Below are positions 52,977-62,013 of a stretch of DNA of 64,000 bases, piece by piece. This DNA is from CAZUXE01 sp964624585 (GTDB taxonomy: Bacteria > Hydrothermota > Tepidihabitantia > B3-TA06), in contig CAZUXE010000007.1 of the NCBI GenBank assembly GCA_964624585.1, positions 13,136 to 77,135 of the forward strand. Direction: 5' to 3'. The stretch's first letter is position 1; each line of letters begins with the position of its first letter. The notes beneath the pieces were generated by a model. That model saw only the letters and a program-made list of their open reading frames with translations. It was not told the origin of the DNA and did not search any database. Position numbers and translations under genes: made by a program.

Positions 52977-54751
52977 TATACAGCCTCCTTCTTAAGGGAA
53001 GCAATTTCTGAAATAATTTCATCCTCAATTTTGGTTATGTTTTCACGTTCCGATTCTTTCATATATCTGGTACGGGCAATTTTCTCACGAACTCCAAGAT
53101 TCACCAAAGCGTCTAAAGAAGCGCCGGTATCCAAGGCTTTTTTTGCTTCCCTGTAGTATCGCAAAACCAAGGATAACATTCTAGCCTGCTTATCAGGACT
53201 TGCGTAAGTGTCAATTTCATGAAAAGCGTTTTGATGAAGGAAGTCCTCCCTAATAGAACGCGCCGCTTCCATAATAAGTCTTTCATTTGGAGAAAGAGCA
53301 TCTATGCCAATCAAGCGTACAATTTCCTTTAGTTCATCCTCTTCCTGCAAAAGACGCATTGCTTCTTTTGCATCTTCTATATATTTACTGCCCATTGTTT
53401 TTTTAGTAGCCTCAGCTATTGAATCGGAATAAAGGGAGTAGGAGCGCAACCAGGAAATGGCGGGAAAGTGACGCGCATAGGCAAGAGCAGCTTCAAGTGA
53501 CCAAAAAACCTTAACTACCCTGAGAGTAGCCTGGACAACAGGATCTGAGAGATCACCACCTGGGGGAGAAACCGCCCCGATAACCGAAAGTGCGCCTTGC
53601 CGGGAGTCGGAACCAAGACATTCAACCAGTCCGGCACGCTCGTAAAATTCGGCAATTCTTGCAGAAAGATAAGCCGGATAACCTTCTTCACCAGGCATTT
53701 CCTCCAGACGTCCTGAAATCTCACGCATGGCCTCTGCCCACCTGGAAGTGGAATCGGCCATAAGGGCTACCGAATAACCCATGTCACGAAAGTATTCGGC
53801 AATTGTTATTCCGGTATAAACAGAAGCTTCACGAGCAGCTACAGGCATATTGGAAGTGTTGGCAATAAGAACCGTCCGTTTCATAAGCGGTTCACCTGAT
53901 TTAGGGTCGGTTAACTCAGGGAATTCAATAAGCACGTCTGTCATCTCATTCCCACGCTCCCCGCAGCCAACGTAAACTATTACCTCAGCATCAGCCCACT
54001 TAGCTAATTGGTGCTGAATTACCGTTTTTCCTGAACCGAAGGGACCAGGAACGCAAGCGGTTCCCCCTTTACCTAAAGGAAAGAAGGTATCAACAATTCT
54101 TTGACCAGTTGAAAGAATCTCGTTAGGGGCATACTTACGCTTATAGGGACGCGGCTTACGCACAGGCCATCTTTGAGCCATGGCAATGCTAACTTTCTTA
54201 CCTTCAGAATTAAGAATCACAGCAACTGTATCGTCAACTGTAAAACTACCTTTCTTAATTTCTACAACTTCACCTGCAAGTCCGGGAGGAACCATTATTT
54301 TATGCTCTATGAGTACGGTTTCTGCAACCGTACCTATAACATCTCCTTCCTGAACTTTTGCTCCTTTTTTAACTGAAGGAACAAAATTCCATTTCTTATT
54401 GCGAGACAAAGCTGGCACTTCCACTCCGCGAGCAATAAAAGCTCCTGTCTGAGCGGCAATATCTGGAAGCTGCCTTTGAATACCATCATAGATGGCTTCA
54501 ATTAGACCAGGCCCCAACTCAACAGACAAGGGTTCATAAGTAGGATACACAGGTTCACCAGGTCCAACACCAGCGGTATCTTCATATACCTGAATGGATG
54601 CTTTATTACCTTTAAGTTCAATAATTTCACCAACTAAGCGTTTATCAGATACTTTGACTACATCGTACATTCGAGATGTACCCATACCTTCGGCAATAAC
54701 CAATGGCCCGGATACTTTTACGATACGACCTACATCTTGTTTCTTGTTCAC
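52976..54751 (-). CDS. atpA: V/A-type ATPase catalytic subunit A
   Basis: 591 residues, full length. The N-terminal barrel GRIVKVSGPLVIAEGM is followed by the A-subunit-specific insertion (~115-190). The Walker A GPFGSGKT is at 236-243, then GCGERGNEM, VALMADSTSRWAEAMREISGRLEEMPGEEGYPAYLS (shown in part) and SRQGALSVIGAVSPPGGD. It hydrolyses or makes ATP coupled to ion transport. GTG start with GGGAGG upstream; its codon overlaps the subunit F stop (GTGA). The stop overlaps the subunit B start. Confidence 0.97.
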   Translation of the reverse strand: MNKKQDVGRIVKVSGPLVIAEGMGTSRMYDVVKVSDKRLVGEIIELKGNKASIQVYEDTAGVGPGEPVYPTYEPLSVELGPGLIEAIYDGIQRQLPDIAAQTGAFIARGVEVPALSRNKKWNFVPSVKKGAKVQEGDVIGTVAETVLIEHKIMVPPGLAGEVVEIKKGSFTVDDTVAVILNSEGKKVSIAMAQRWPVRKPRPYKRKYAPNEILSTGQRIVDTFFPLGKGGTACVPGPFGSGKTVIQHQLAKWADAEVIVYVGCGERGNEMTDVLIEFPELTDPKSGEPLMKRTVLIANTSNMPVAAREASVYTGITIAEYFRDMGYSVALMADSTSRWAEAMREISGRLEEMPGEEGYPAYLSARIAEFYERAGLVECLGSDSRQGALSVIGAVSPPGGDLSDPVVQATLRVVKVFWSLEAALAYARHFPAISWLRSYSLYSDSIAEATKKTMGSKYIEDAKEAMRLLQEEDELKEIVRLIGIDALSPNERLIMEAARSIREDFLHQNAFHEIDTYASPDKQARMLSLVLRYYREAKKALDTGASLDALVNLGVREKIARTRYMKESERENITKIEDEIISEIASLKKEAV

Positions 54752-55092
54752 TTGGCCTCCCAGTAGACGTCTACTCCTATGGCCTTCTTTATTAATTCTC
54801 TCAAGCGCTGCATTGCATAAGGTTCTCCTTTTTTAAGCGACGGAATGGGAATAAAAGTCGGAAACATTCCCCCTGCACGCTTAGATAAAAACTCATGCAA
54901 TAGCGGATAAAAATCCTCTGAATAAAAAACTATCTTAAAATTATTTTTGGCAACGTCTTTTGCCATCTGCAAAGCGTTACTTAAATCAGCCTTAGCTGCA
55001 GCCAACCCCATAGCTCTGAAAGGTTCTATTAGCTCCTGGGGACCAAGAATACATATTTCAGCTGATTCTTCTTGTTTAGTCAAACCAGGCAA
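54748..55092 (-). CDS. atpF: V/A-type ATPase subunit F
   Basis: 114-residue Rossmann-like central-stalk subunit. EICILGPQELIEPFRAMGL matches the family's GD..T..GF.LAG region loosely, and KIVFYSEDFYPLL corresponds to the IxxT..xA segment. Position between C and A is the classical order. The start is probably TTG at 55092 within the end of subunit C (17-bp overlap), with AAGGAAG upstream. Identification leans partly on position. Confidence 0.82.
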   Translation of the reverse strand: MPGLTKQEESAEICILGPQELIEPFRAMGLAAAKADLSNALQMAKDVAKNNFKIVFYSEDFYPLLHEFLSKRAGGMFPTFIPIPSLKKGEPYAMQRLRELIKKAIGVDVYWEAK

Positions 55093-56062
55093 TTGACTTC
55101 CTTATGGTTTCGGGTTCAAGATTGTAACGCAATCCAGCTAACACTCGCCGGATATTGCGTCGCTCCTCCCGCTTTATCAAAACGTAGCCGACAAGCGGTT
55201 CATAACCAAAAGTCAACCTTCGTGTAGAAAGCAGGAATTCAAGCTCAGCATCCTTCATAAGACGCTCAAGCAAAATAAAACTTTCCGTAACTTCACGCAA
55301 ACCATCACTCAAGCTTGAATAAATACCTACTCCAGCAATCTCGTTTACCCAAGCATCTGGCGATAAATCCCACCATACTCTAAACTTATCTAAATCAACA
55401 GACCCGTTGGGAAAAACCCGCTCTAAAACCTCTTCCCACTCATTTCCAGCTAACTTTAATCTTAAGAAAACAAGCAAGTTTGTGTAATCTATTTTTAACA
55501 ACAGCAAGTTTTCCAAAAATGAATAACCTGAAGCCTGTTCACTTTGATAATTAATGAGAGCTTTATCAATACGGTAATCTATAGACGCCGGCTCAAGATT
55601 ATCATAGTTTTCTGCAATCACCTCCCCTGCAAGCGCTATAATCCATTGTGGCAGATTGTTCTTTTCACCTGCAAGCATTCTTTCATACTCTTCAAAAGAA
55701 CAGGAATCCATTTCAACGAACAATGCATCATCAATATCCGCCCCGTAATGTCTACGTAGAGCAAACTTCAAATTCGCAGTAAGCGAAGGCGCTCGGAAAT
55801 AATTATATACTTTTTCATCTTCCAAGTACCTTAAGAAGAATTCCTCTTCTTCTTTAGATGCAAACGCAAGAGTGGTTTCAATATCTTCCGCCCTTGCTTC
55901 ACCATATGGGGTATCAACTAAGGCGGAGAGTATTTGATTTTCATCTCTGGAATCGATAAGTCGCTCCAAAAACGCACGAGTAAGCATCTTTGCTTCACGT
56001 GAACGAACCCGCCCGACTGCAAAAGCGTACTTCGGGTCTTCTGAAGGGGTATATGAAACCAT
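55076..56062 (-). CDS. atpC: V/A-type ATPase subunit C (AC39-like)
   Basis: 328-residue helical subunit linking the central stalk to the membrane ring. Early YAFAVGRVRSREAKMLTRAFLERL and later DYTNLLVFLRLKLAG are characteristic of bacterial/archaeal C subunits. First gene of the ATPase operon here. Subunits E, I and K, often upstream of C, are not present before it, and the next gene is divergent. The ATG has no ribosome binding site; a consensus promoter ends 8 nt before it. Confidence 0.88.
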   Translation of the reverse strand: MVSYTPSEDPKYAFAVGRVRSREAKMLTRAFLERLIDSRDENQILSALVDTPYGEARAEDIETTLAFASKEEEEFFLRYLEDEKVYNYFRAPSLTANLKFALRRHYGADIDDALFVEMDSCSFEEYERMLAGEKNNLPQWIIALAGEVIAENYDNLEPASIDYRIDKALINYQSEQASGYSFLENLLLLKIDYTNLLVFLRLKLAGNEWEEVLERVFPNGSVDLDKFRVWWDLSPDAWVNEIAGVGIYSSLSDGLREVTESFILLERLMKDAELEFLLSTRRLTFGYEPLVGYVLIKREERRNIRRVLAGLRYNLEPETIRKSIAWFD

Positions 56063-56070
56063 CGGTTGCG

Positions 56071-56098
56071 ATTATACGTACCCATAAGGAAGTGTCAA
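56071..56098 (-). promoter_or_regulatory. Promoter of the V-ATPase operon, near-leaderless
   Basis: Minus strand: TTGACA (56098-56093), a 16-nt spacer, perfect TATAAT (56076-56071), with the ATG 8 nt downstream at 56062. The leader would be zero to two nucleotides and there is no ribosome binding site. Confidence 0.82.
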
Positions 56099-56162
56099 CC
56101 TCAGCTTATGTTACGACAAACTGGAACTTACACTTAAAGTTTATAGGCTTTTCAACCTTAGA

Positions 56163-56191
56163 GGAATAAAACCTGCCGCAGGCGGTATTCC
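56163..56191. repeat. Imperfect hairpin upstream of tonB
   Basis: GGAATA (56163-56168) pairs with TATTCC (56186-56191), and an inner CC..GCC/GGC..GG stem is separated by a small bulge. It could be an operator or RNA structure; no T tract follows. Confidence 0.45.
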
Positions 56192-56246
56192 CTTATAAAA
56201 GCGAACACCAAATAGGTCTTAACTTAAAGACTAAAAGGAGGTTAAG

Positions 56247-56879
56247 ATGAGACAAGGTATAAAAAAAGTCGCCACTATACGCGACGGAACCACTGAACGC
56301 TTTCAGCTAAGTTTTATCGGCGCCTTAGGAATAGTTATCGTTTTATTCGTCCTTATGGGTAATGCTAAATTCAAAGCTTACAAAACCCACTCTACACCGC
56401 CGGAGATTTTGATAGTTGAGGATTTACTGATAAATGAAGACATATTGAAACCACCCAAAGTTGAGCCTCCAAAAGCTTTTAGCGAAGCTATGGACGGTGA
56501 AACCCCTGACCCTGTACTACCAACAGACAATTTCATTGACCCGGATATCCCAATAGGAGAAGATGTCATAACTAACGTAATCAACAGCATCAAATTCCTA
56601 CCTGTTGGAGCCACCCCCCCTGCAATACAGAGCGATATTTCTATTCGCTACCCCAAGGTTTTACAGGCTCAGGGAATTGAAGGATTCGTAATAGTACTCG
56701 TTTATTTAGATGAACAAGGTAATATTCTACATGCAGAAATCGCCAAAACCTCCGGTTACGCAGATTTTGACAAGGAAGCCTTAAATGCAATTAAACAAAG
56801 CTCTTTCCGACCTGCCATGCAAGGGGATAGACCAATTAAGGTTAAAGTGACAGTACCGGTCAGATTTAGCTTACAGTAA
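56247..56879 (+). CDS. TonB-family energy transducer
   Basis: 210 residues. One N-terminal TM helix (FIGALGIVIVLFVLM, ~24-38) precedes a Pro-rich periplasmic linker with KPPKVEPPK. The TonB C-terminal domain has YPKVLQAQGIEGFVIVLVY, EIAKTSGYADFDKEALNAI and SFRPAMQGDRPIKVKVTVPVRF. It couples proton-motive force to outer-membrane transport; ExbB/ExbD and a receptor are not adjacent. AAAGGAGG precedes the ATG. Possibly serves the BtuCDF-like importer downstream on the other strand. Confidence 0.92.
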   Translation: MRQGIKKVATIRDGTTERFQLSFIGALGIVIVLFVLMGNAKFKAYKTHSTPPEILIVEDLLINEDILKPPKVEPPKAFSEAMDGETPDPVLPTDNFIDPDIPIGEDVITNVINSIKFLPVGATPPAIQSDISIRYPKVLQAQGIEGFVIVLVYLDEQGNILHAEIAKTSGYADFDKEALNAIKQSSFRPAMQGDRPIKVKVTVPVRFSLQ

Positions 56880-56888
56880 GGAGTAGCC

Positions 56889-57845
56889 ATGAAAGTTATT
56901 ACAGGAATAATCAGTATGCTTATGTTAATTTTCACTTCAACTGCAGGAGATAAATCGTTAATTCATTCAATTCCAAGTAAAGTTGATATTCTAAATTACA
57001 AACAAGCGGAAAATTTAAGAATTTACCCTTTAACATATTCAGGAACAAGCAAATCGTTTATCACTCTTAAGGAAGCTATTGCAAAAAATATCGTGATTGT
57101 AAAAGAAAAGAACTCAGGTGAAGTTAATACTGTCATCATAAAAAACAAAGGAGGGTACATTGTATTTGCAATGGCCGGTGAAATTATCAAAGGAGCCAAA
57201 CAAGACAGAATGATTGAAAACGACCTTCTACTTCCTCCAAATTCAGGATGGATGGAAATTGACGTTTACTGCACTGAACATGGACGCTGGCATGGAGAAT
57301 CAAAACAGTTCGCAGGCGCTGCAATAAACGCATCACCTCGTATAAGAAACAATGCGCGAAAAGAAAAGAATCAGTCAAAGGTTTGGGAAGATGTCCGCGA
57401 ACAGCAGGAGCAGATAATGTCGAACAATTCCGAAACAGAAGCATTCGCTGACATTTACGAATCCATATCTTATCTTAACAAACGTGATTCTTATTATGAG
57501 AAACTGAAAAACCTACCTTCCAAGAACTTATCAATTAAAGGAGTATTGGTTTGCGTCGGCGATGATATAATATGTTTGGATTTATTCGCCTCCCATAGTA
57601 TATTTAAGATTTTATGGCCCAAACTACTCAATTCATATATCGTAGAAGCAATTAACGGAAACATGAAAGGTTCTGTATCTATAAAAGATGCAAAAAAGTT
57701 TCTAAAAGAATTCAAAAGGATTGATTTGGAAGATGAATATTCTCCCGGTAAAGGGGATTTATATGAAATAGATTCATATAATGCGCAAGGTTCAGCTATA
57801 TTGTATAAGGGAAAATTGATTCACACCGACTTGTTTCCTAATTAG
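56889..57845 (+). CDS. Secreted ARPP-1-like domain protein
   Basis: 318 residues with a signal peptide (KVITGIISMLMLIFTSTAG). The core AMAGEIIKGAKQDRMIENDLL, then VYCTEHGRWHGESKQF, matches the conserved heart of the ARPP-1 family (GGKQDR and CxExGRW). ARPP-1 is a domain of unknown biochemical function known from ADP-ribose- and stress-linked gene sets. Here it is exported, which is less usual. AAGGAG precedes the ATG, 9 bp after tonB, so the two are co-transcribed. A strong terminator follows at 57942. Confidence 0.8.
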   Translation: MKVITGIISMLMLIFTSTAGDKSLIHSIPSKVDILNYKQAENLRIYPLTYSGTSKSFITLKEAIAKNIVIVKEKNSGEVNTVIIKNKGGYIVFAMAGEIIKGAKQDRMIENDLLLPPNSGWMEIDVYCTEHGRWHGESKQFAGAAINASPRIRNNARKEKNQSKVWEDVREQQEQIMSNNSETEAFADIYESISYLNKRDSYYEKLKNLPSKNLSIKGVLVCVGDDIICLDLFASHSIFKILWPKLLNSYIVEAINGNMKGSVSIKDAKKFLKEFKRIDLEDEYSPGKGDLYEIDSYNAQGSAILYKGKLIHTDLFPN

Positions 57846-57856
57846 TAATACTGCAT

Positions 57857-57903
57857 AGCATTCACCTTGCTAAGGAGTCTTCAGTGAATGCTGTCCCTCC
57901 TTA
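57857..57903. repeat. Overlapping inverted repeats after the ARPP-1 gene
   Basis: AGCATTCAC (57857-57865) pairs with GTGAATGCT (57884-57892). The alternative pair TAAGGAG (57871-57877) with CTCCTTA (57897-57903) is mutually exclusive with it, so two competing hairpins are possible. Confidence 0.55.
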
Positions 57904-57941
57904 GGGTTAAAAACCTTGAAACGACTCCACGTAGCGAGCTG

Positions 57942-57972
57942 TCGCCGCCGCGTATACGGCGGCGATTTTTAT
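57942..57972 (+). terminator. Rho-independent terminator of the tonB operon
   Basis: GC-rich 9-bp perfect stem, TCGCCGCCG (57942-57950) and CGGCGGCGA (57957-57965), with a 6-nt loop, followed by TTTTTATAG. It stands out in an AT-rich context. Confidence 0.9.
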
Positions 57973-58147
57973 AGACTATGATGTCGGTCTGCATTTTCTT
58001 TTCAAGTAGACTGTTTAAGGAATGGTATCGGTTTCTACTCCGAACATCTATAAGATACAGACACAATTAAAACGCTCTTTAATATCTTTATGTTCGACAT
58101 TTAGAATTTGTAAATCCGTTGGTAATTAAAGCTCTGCGTTTAAATTA
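57973..58147. other. Intergenic, no gene seen
   Basis: AT-rich sequence between the tonB-operon terminator and the convergent permease gene. No start-bearing frame and no terminator for the minus-strand operon recognised. Confidence 0.4.
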
Positions 58148-59422
58148 CTATCTAAAAAACAAATAAAACGCACCAAAGGCTATTATACCTAAGCCTAAAA
58201 CAGAAGGAAGCAACCACTTATAAACCCCTCCCCAACTAGCCTTAAAGTAATCTTTGGATAGGTAAAGACACAAATGAGCCGGAGAAAGCAGGCATCCCAT
58301 AAAGCCAAAAACATAGGCAAGCATAAGAAGCCCATAATCATGACTTATGAATGAAGCAAGCAGGGGAAAAGTAGCACCTACATATCCTTGATTAAGTCCA
58401 ACTAAAAGCCCCACAAAAAAAGGCAATAATATGACTAGAAGAGTAATTGCCGCTGGTGAAGCAGTTTCTAACAAAACTTTCAATTCTGAAAGGGCATTGC
58501 TGGAAATAAGAATACGTCGAAAGAAAAGAATAGCAAAAAGCATAGCCAATACTCCCCAATTAAAAGCCTTGGCAAGCAGAAGAGGTAAATCTTTAATAGA
58601 AACCTTATATACTATAATTACGATAACTATCACTAACAAAGCCAATAGTGAAACAGGAATGCTAAATGGAATTTGAAGCGTAGCAATAAGCACCATTATT
58701 AAAAGAACCGGAAACACGCCATAAAGAATATCCTTCAACGATTGTTTTAGCTTACCGCGTACTCTTTTGGGTCTTTCCTGTCTTCGCCTAACGAAAGCAA
58801 ATAAGGTTATTAAACCAAGAACAACTGCGGCAATGGAAATAAATGCTACATTTCGGAAAAAGACTTTATACGGAATATCAACAACAGCTAAAACAAGAAT
58901 AACACCCGGATAAAGGGGCCAAAAGTATTCCCACACATGTCGAAACCAGTAATTGATATATACTAAAAGACCTGGTTTAATATTGTGAGGCTTGGCCTGT
59001 TCCTCAATCATAGGAGCTGTCATAAGTGAACCACCAGGCATTGGCAGGAGTCCCACAAACATAGGTATAGAAGCAACACCAAGTCTTGAACCTCGCAATA
59101 GATATTCAGCGCCAGATGCAAAACGGCTCAGACCTCCAACCTTCTTCATTATTTGAGCCAAAAAATTAATAAGAAAAACCATCAGCAAAAGATTCAATGT
59201 GCTCCAGTCAATACAATTCTGTACAAACAATTTTCCTATATAAAGCGCACTCTTTTGCGAAAATACAGCTATTAAAACAGCTCCTGCTAACAATGCTGGG
59301 AACAAATGCCATCTTAAAGCCATCAACACCATCATCATTATAACTACAATTAGAAAAACAATTATTAAATTAAGGACTCCTACAGGCAAGTGTTGTAAAA
59401 AGGTAAAAAATTCGGCAATCAT
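58148..59422 (-). CDS. DUF401-family membrane permease
   Basis: 424 residues with about 10-11 TM helices. The conserved loop VGLLPMPGGSLMTAPMIEEQ and a second GLLVGLNQGYVGATFPLL are hallmarks of DUF401/GntP-like transporters in the ion-transporter superfamily. The substrate is unknown. It overlaps the ABC ATPase gene by 4 bp and is the last gene of the operon, suggesting a second route for the same or a related nutrient. Confidence 0.82.
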   Translation of the reverse strand: MIAEFFTFLQHLPVGVLNLIIVFLIVVIMMMVLMALRWHLFPALLAGAVLIAVFSQKSALYIGKLFVQNCIDWSTLNLLLMVFLINFLAQIMKKVGGLSRFASGAEYLLRGSRLGVASIPMFVGLLPMPGGSLMTAPMIEEQAKPHNIKPGLLVYINYWFRHVWEYFWPLYPGVILVLAVVDIPYKVFFRNVAFISIAAVVLGLITLFAFVRRRQERPKRVRGKLKQSLKDILYGVFPVLLIMVLIATLQIPFSIPVSLLALLVIVIVIIVYKVSIKDLPLLLAKAFNWGVLAMLFAILFFRRILISSNALSELKVLLETASPAAITLLVILLPFFVGLLVGLNQGYVGATFPLLASFISHDYGLLMLAYVFGFMGCLLSPAHLCLYLSKDYFKASWGGVYKWLLPSVLGLGIIAFGAFYLFFR

Positions 59423-60204
59423 TTTATTGGAAGAAAAATTTGACGTTTACCGTTTTGCGGATGCCTTCCTTCAAGCGGTTTTATTCCCCAGTATTTCTCA
59501 ACCAAATCAGAGGTCAAAAGGCTATCTGAGTCAGCATCTTCAACAAGTTCTCCGTGAAATAAGAGAAGCATTCTTTTAGACACCAAAGCCGCCTGATTTA
59601 AGTCATGCACAACTAAAACAACCCCCATTCCTTCGCCATTAAGATTTGAAAGCAGACTCAAAACTTGCTGTTGATGGGCTAAATCGAGATAGTTCAATGG
59701 TTCATCAAGAAGTATCATAGAAGGTTCTTGAACCAAAGAACGGGCAATAATCACCAACTGACGCTCACCTGAAGATATATTGTTAATGTTCTTTTTAGAA
59801 AGATGCTCTATTTCGAGACGCCTTAAAGATACATAAGCCATGTCATAATCAGAAGACTGGTAGGGCTGAAGGGGTTTAAGATATGGGTATCTACCCTGAA
59901 GAACTACATCAAGAACTGAGAAATCTAGCGAAAAAAAGCTCTCCTGCGGTACATAGGAAATATTTTGAGCCAACTTACGACGAGAATATCGCTTAATAGG
60001 TTTATTGTTGAAGAATATTTCTCCACTGCATGGTTCAAGTATTCCGGCAAGAAGTTTAATAAAGGTACTTTTGCCAGCTCCATTAGGTCCTACAACCGAA
60101 CAAAATGCTGTATTATTGATAGTTAACGAAAGGTTCTTAAACAATACTTTTTTACCATATGCAAACGATACATTTTTTATATTAAATGCAACTGAAGAAC
60201 TCAT
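59419..60204 (-). CDS. BtuD/FecE-type ABC transporter ATPase
   Basis: Cytoplasmic ATPase of a cobalamin/iron-siderophore/haem-type importer, 261 residues. Walker A GPNGAGKST at 39-47, Q-loop SYVPQESFF, a signature with SSGERQLVIIARSL (a variant of LSGGQ), Walker B MILLDEPLNYLD and a switch His in VVLVVHDLNQA. It overlaps its permease and the DUF401 gene by 4 bp each. Confidence 0.93.
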   Translation of the reverse strand: MSSSVAFNIKNVSFAYGKKVLFKNLSLTINNTAFCSVVGPNGAGKSTFIKLLAGILEPCSGEIFFNNKPIKRYSRRKLAQNISYVPQESFFSLDFSVLDVVLQGRYPYLKPLQPYQSSDYDMAYVSLRRLEIEHLSKKNINNISSGERQLVIIARSLVQEPSMILLDEPLNYLDLAHQQQVLSLLSNLNGEGMGVVLVVHDLNQAALVSKRMLLLFHGELVEDADSDSLLTSDLVEKYWGIKPLEGRHPQNGKRQIFLPIK

Positions 60205-61163
60205 GCCATCTTCCTTTTCATAACAACAAGGAAAAATGGGACACCAAAAAGTGTGGTAACCACTGAAAGTGGCAAATAAACCCCTGAAATTCTTGCAAAC
60301 AGTCGAAGACAGATATCTGAAACCAAAAGCAGGATAGCTCCCAGCATAAAGCTTGCCGGAAGCACCTTAAGGTGTTTTGCGCCAAAGATATATCTTGCAA
60401 TATGTGGAACAATTAAGCCAATAAAGCTAATTGCTCCAGTAAACGCCACTACTACGCCAATAAGCAAAGCTGATATTGTAAAAACTTCAGCAGTCAATTT
60501 GCGGGTGTCAACCCCAAGTGTTTCTGCAGCTTCCACATTAGCAGATATTATATCCAATGAACGCGAACGCGCCAAAAGCCAAAAAACTCCAATCATAGAC
60601 ACTGCTGCGGAGATAATGAAAACCACTAATTTCACAGGCGTAAACACTTCGTTTACCGATCCCATCAAAAAATAGATAATTTGCGACAACTGTTCTTTGG
60701 ATAAAACCATAAGCACCATTATCAAGCTTGAACCAACAAAACTAACGGCAACTCCGGCAAGAATCAACGATAATCTGGAAAGTTTTCCTTTCATTCGAGC
60801 AATTATATATACAAGGAAAAGAGCGGCAACACCACCTGCAAAAGCAAACAATGGACGACCAATTATAGAACTAACCCCAAGCAAAAGCGCCAGAGCAACC
60901 CCAACTCCTGCACCGCTTGACGTTCCTATTATGTAAGGATCAACCAAAGGATTCTGCAGTAGTCCTTGTAGAGCGGCTCCAACAAGAGCCAGTATTCCAC
61001 CTGCAAATACTGTTAAAACTATACGAAGCGCTCTTAGTTTAATTATCTCTTTGATAACATCAGGAGTCAGTCCCTTGCTTAAAGGATTGTTCATTAAGGC
61101 TGAAAAAATACACAATACGACAAGGAGAAGGATTAATATTATCCAGCCAAACCTATTCCGCAT
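60201..61163 (-). CDS. FecCD/BtuC-type ABC permease
   Basis: 320 residues, about ten TM helices. The conserved LRLPRIL-like motif appears as KLRALRIVLTVFAGGILALVGAALQGLLQNPLVDPYIIGTSSGAG (given in parts), and GLIVPHIARYIFG is the coupling helix for the ATPase. The ATG at 61163 lies 11 bp inside the end of the binding-protein gene; an earlier in-frame start 7 codons upstream is possible. Second component of the importer. Confidence 0.93.
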   Translation of the reverse strand: MRNRFGWIILILLLVVLCIFSALMNNPLSKGLTPDVIKEIIKLRALRIVLTVFAGGILALVGAALQGLLQNPLVDPYIIGTSSGAGVGVALALLLGVSSIIGRPLFAFAGGVAALFLVYIIARMKGKLSRLSLILAGVAVSFVGSSLIMVLMVLSKEQLSQIIYFLMGSVNEVFTPVKLVVFIISAAVSMIGVFWLLARSRSLDIISANVEAAETLGVDTRKLTAEVFTISALLIGVVVAFTGAISFIGLIVPHIARYIFGAKHLKVLPASFMLGAILLLVSDICLRLFARISGVYLPLSVVTTLFGVPFFLVVMKRKMA

Positions 61164-62013
61164 AATGCACAATGGAATCCACAACTATAAGACCATGCAC
61201 AAGTCTTGGAGCAGGACGCATAAGTTCGTCAATAGGAAGACTATCGTATACCCTATCATCTTTAATTGCACGAAGTTGAGAAAAGCCGATACGATTCTTA
61301 AATTCATCACAACTTGCTTGCTGATAAAGCAAAAGAACTACTTTAGGAGAACGCATAACTATCTCTTCGCAATTAACTATAGGATAACCTTGCGGACTTT
61401 GGCAAAAAATGCTGACTAGACCGATATAAGATAAAGCATGTGTTATAAACGACTGATTACCGACCGTTACTAAAGGATCGTCAGAAAGCTCAATATAGGC
61501 CGGAATACTATCTGTTCTTTTGATTAGGGAAAGAACGTTACGAAGACTATCAGTCAGCAAACGGCCCTTTTTCTCTGCCCCAAGAGCGTCTGCCACATCT
61601 TGTATCTGTTTCAAAACACCATCAATATCTTTAGGATCATCAAGAAGCAATATATTGAATCCAAGATTTTGCAAATCCTTGGCCAACTGTTTTTGAACAG
61701 GGGAAGTAAGAATTATCAAATCAGGTTGCAATTCACGAATTTTTTCAAGGTCTGGCGAAGTCATATCACCTGCCTTAGTTATTTTTTTTGCCTTATCAGG
61801 ATAATCACAGTAAGTCGAAACCCCAACTAATTTTTTATCTTCATTGAGAGCAAAAATAATTTCGGTAACACTGGGTACAAGTGATATAATTTTCTCAGGC
61901 TGCTTAGCAGATTCGGCTACCGCCTTACCTGAACTAGCCGAACAGTGCAGATGAACTAGAAAACTAGCGCTTAAAGCGAGGATAAATTGAAGTTTTCGCA
62001 AGATAGTTTTCAT
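61153..62013 (-). CDS. BtuF-like periplasmic substrate-binding protein
   Basis: 286 residues. The signal sequence (RKLQFILALSASFLVHLHC) carries Cys19; the lipobox is atypical. The mature part has IISLVPSVTEIIFAL, GVSTYCDYPDKAKKI and IRELQPDLIILTSPVQ, the BtuF/FecB fold pattern, most like cobalamin-binding BtuF. The start is ATG 62013 with GGGG upstream; the frame extends 24 codons further but that part lacks a signal. It overlaps the methyltransferase-like gene by 50 bp. Confidence 0.88.
   Translation of the reverse strand: MKTILRKLQFILALSASFLVHLHCSASSGKAVAESAKQPEKIISLVPSVTEIIFALNEDKKLVGVSTYCDYPDKAKKITKAGDMTSPDLEKIRELQPDLIILTSPVQKQLAKDLQNLGFNILLLDDPKDIDGVLKQIQDVADALGAEKKGRLLTDSLRNVLSLIKRTDSIPAYIELSDDPLVTVGNQSFITHALSYIGLVSIFCQSPQGYPIVNCEEIVMRSPKVVLLLYQQASCDEFKNRIGFSQLRAIKDDRVYDSLPIDELMRPAPRLVHGLIVVDSIVHYAE

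Noticed and set aside
52782..53156. Plus-strand open frame spanning the N run
   Set aside because: It lies antisense to V-ATPase A/B and exists only because the placeholder N bases contain no stops.
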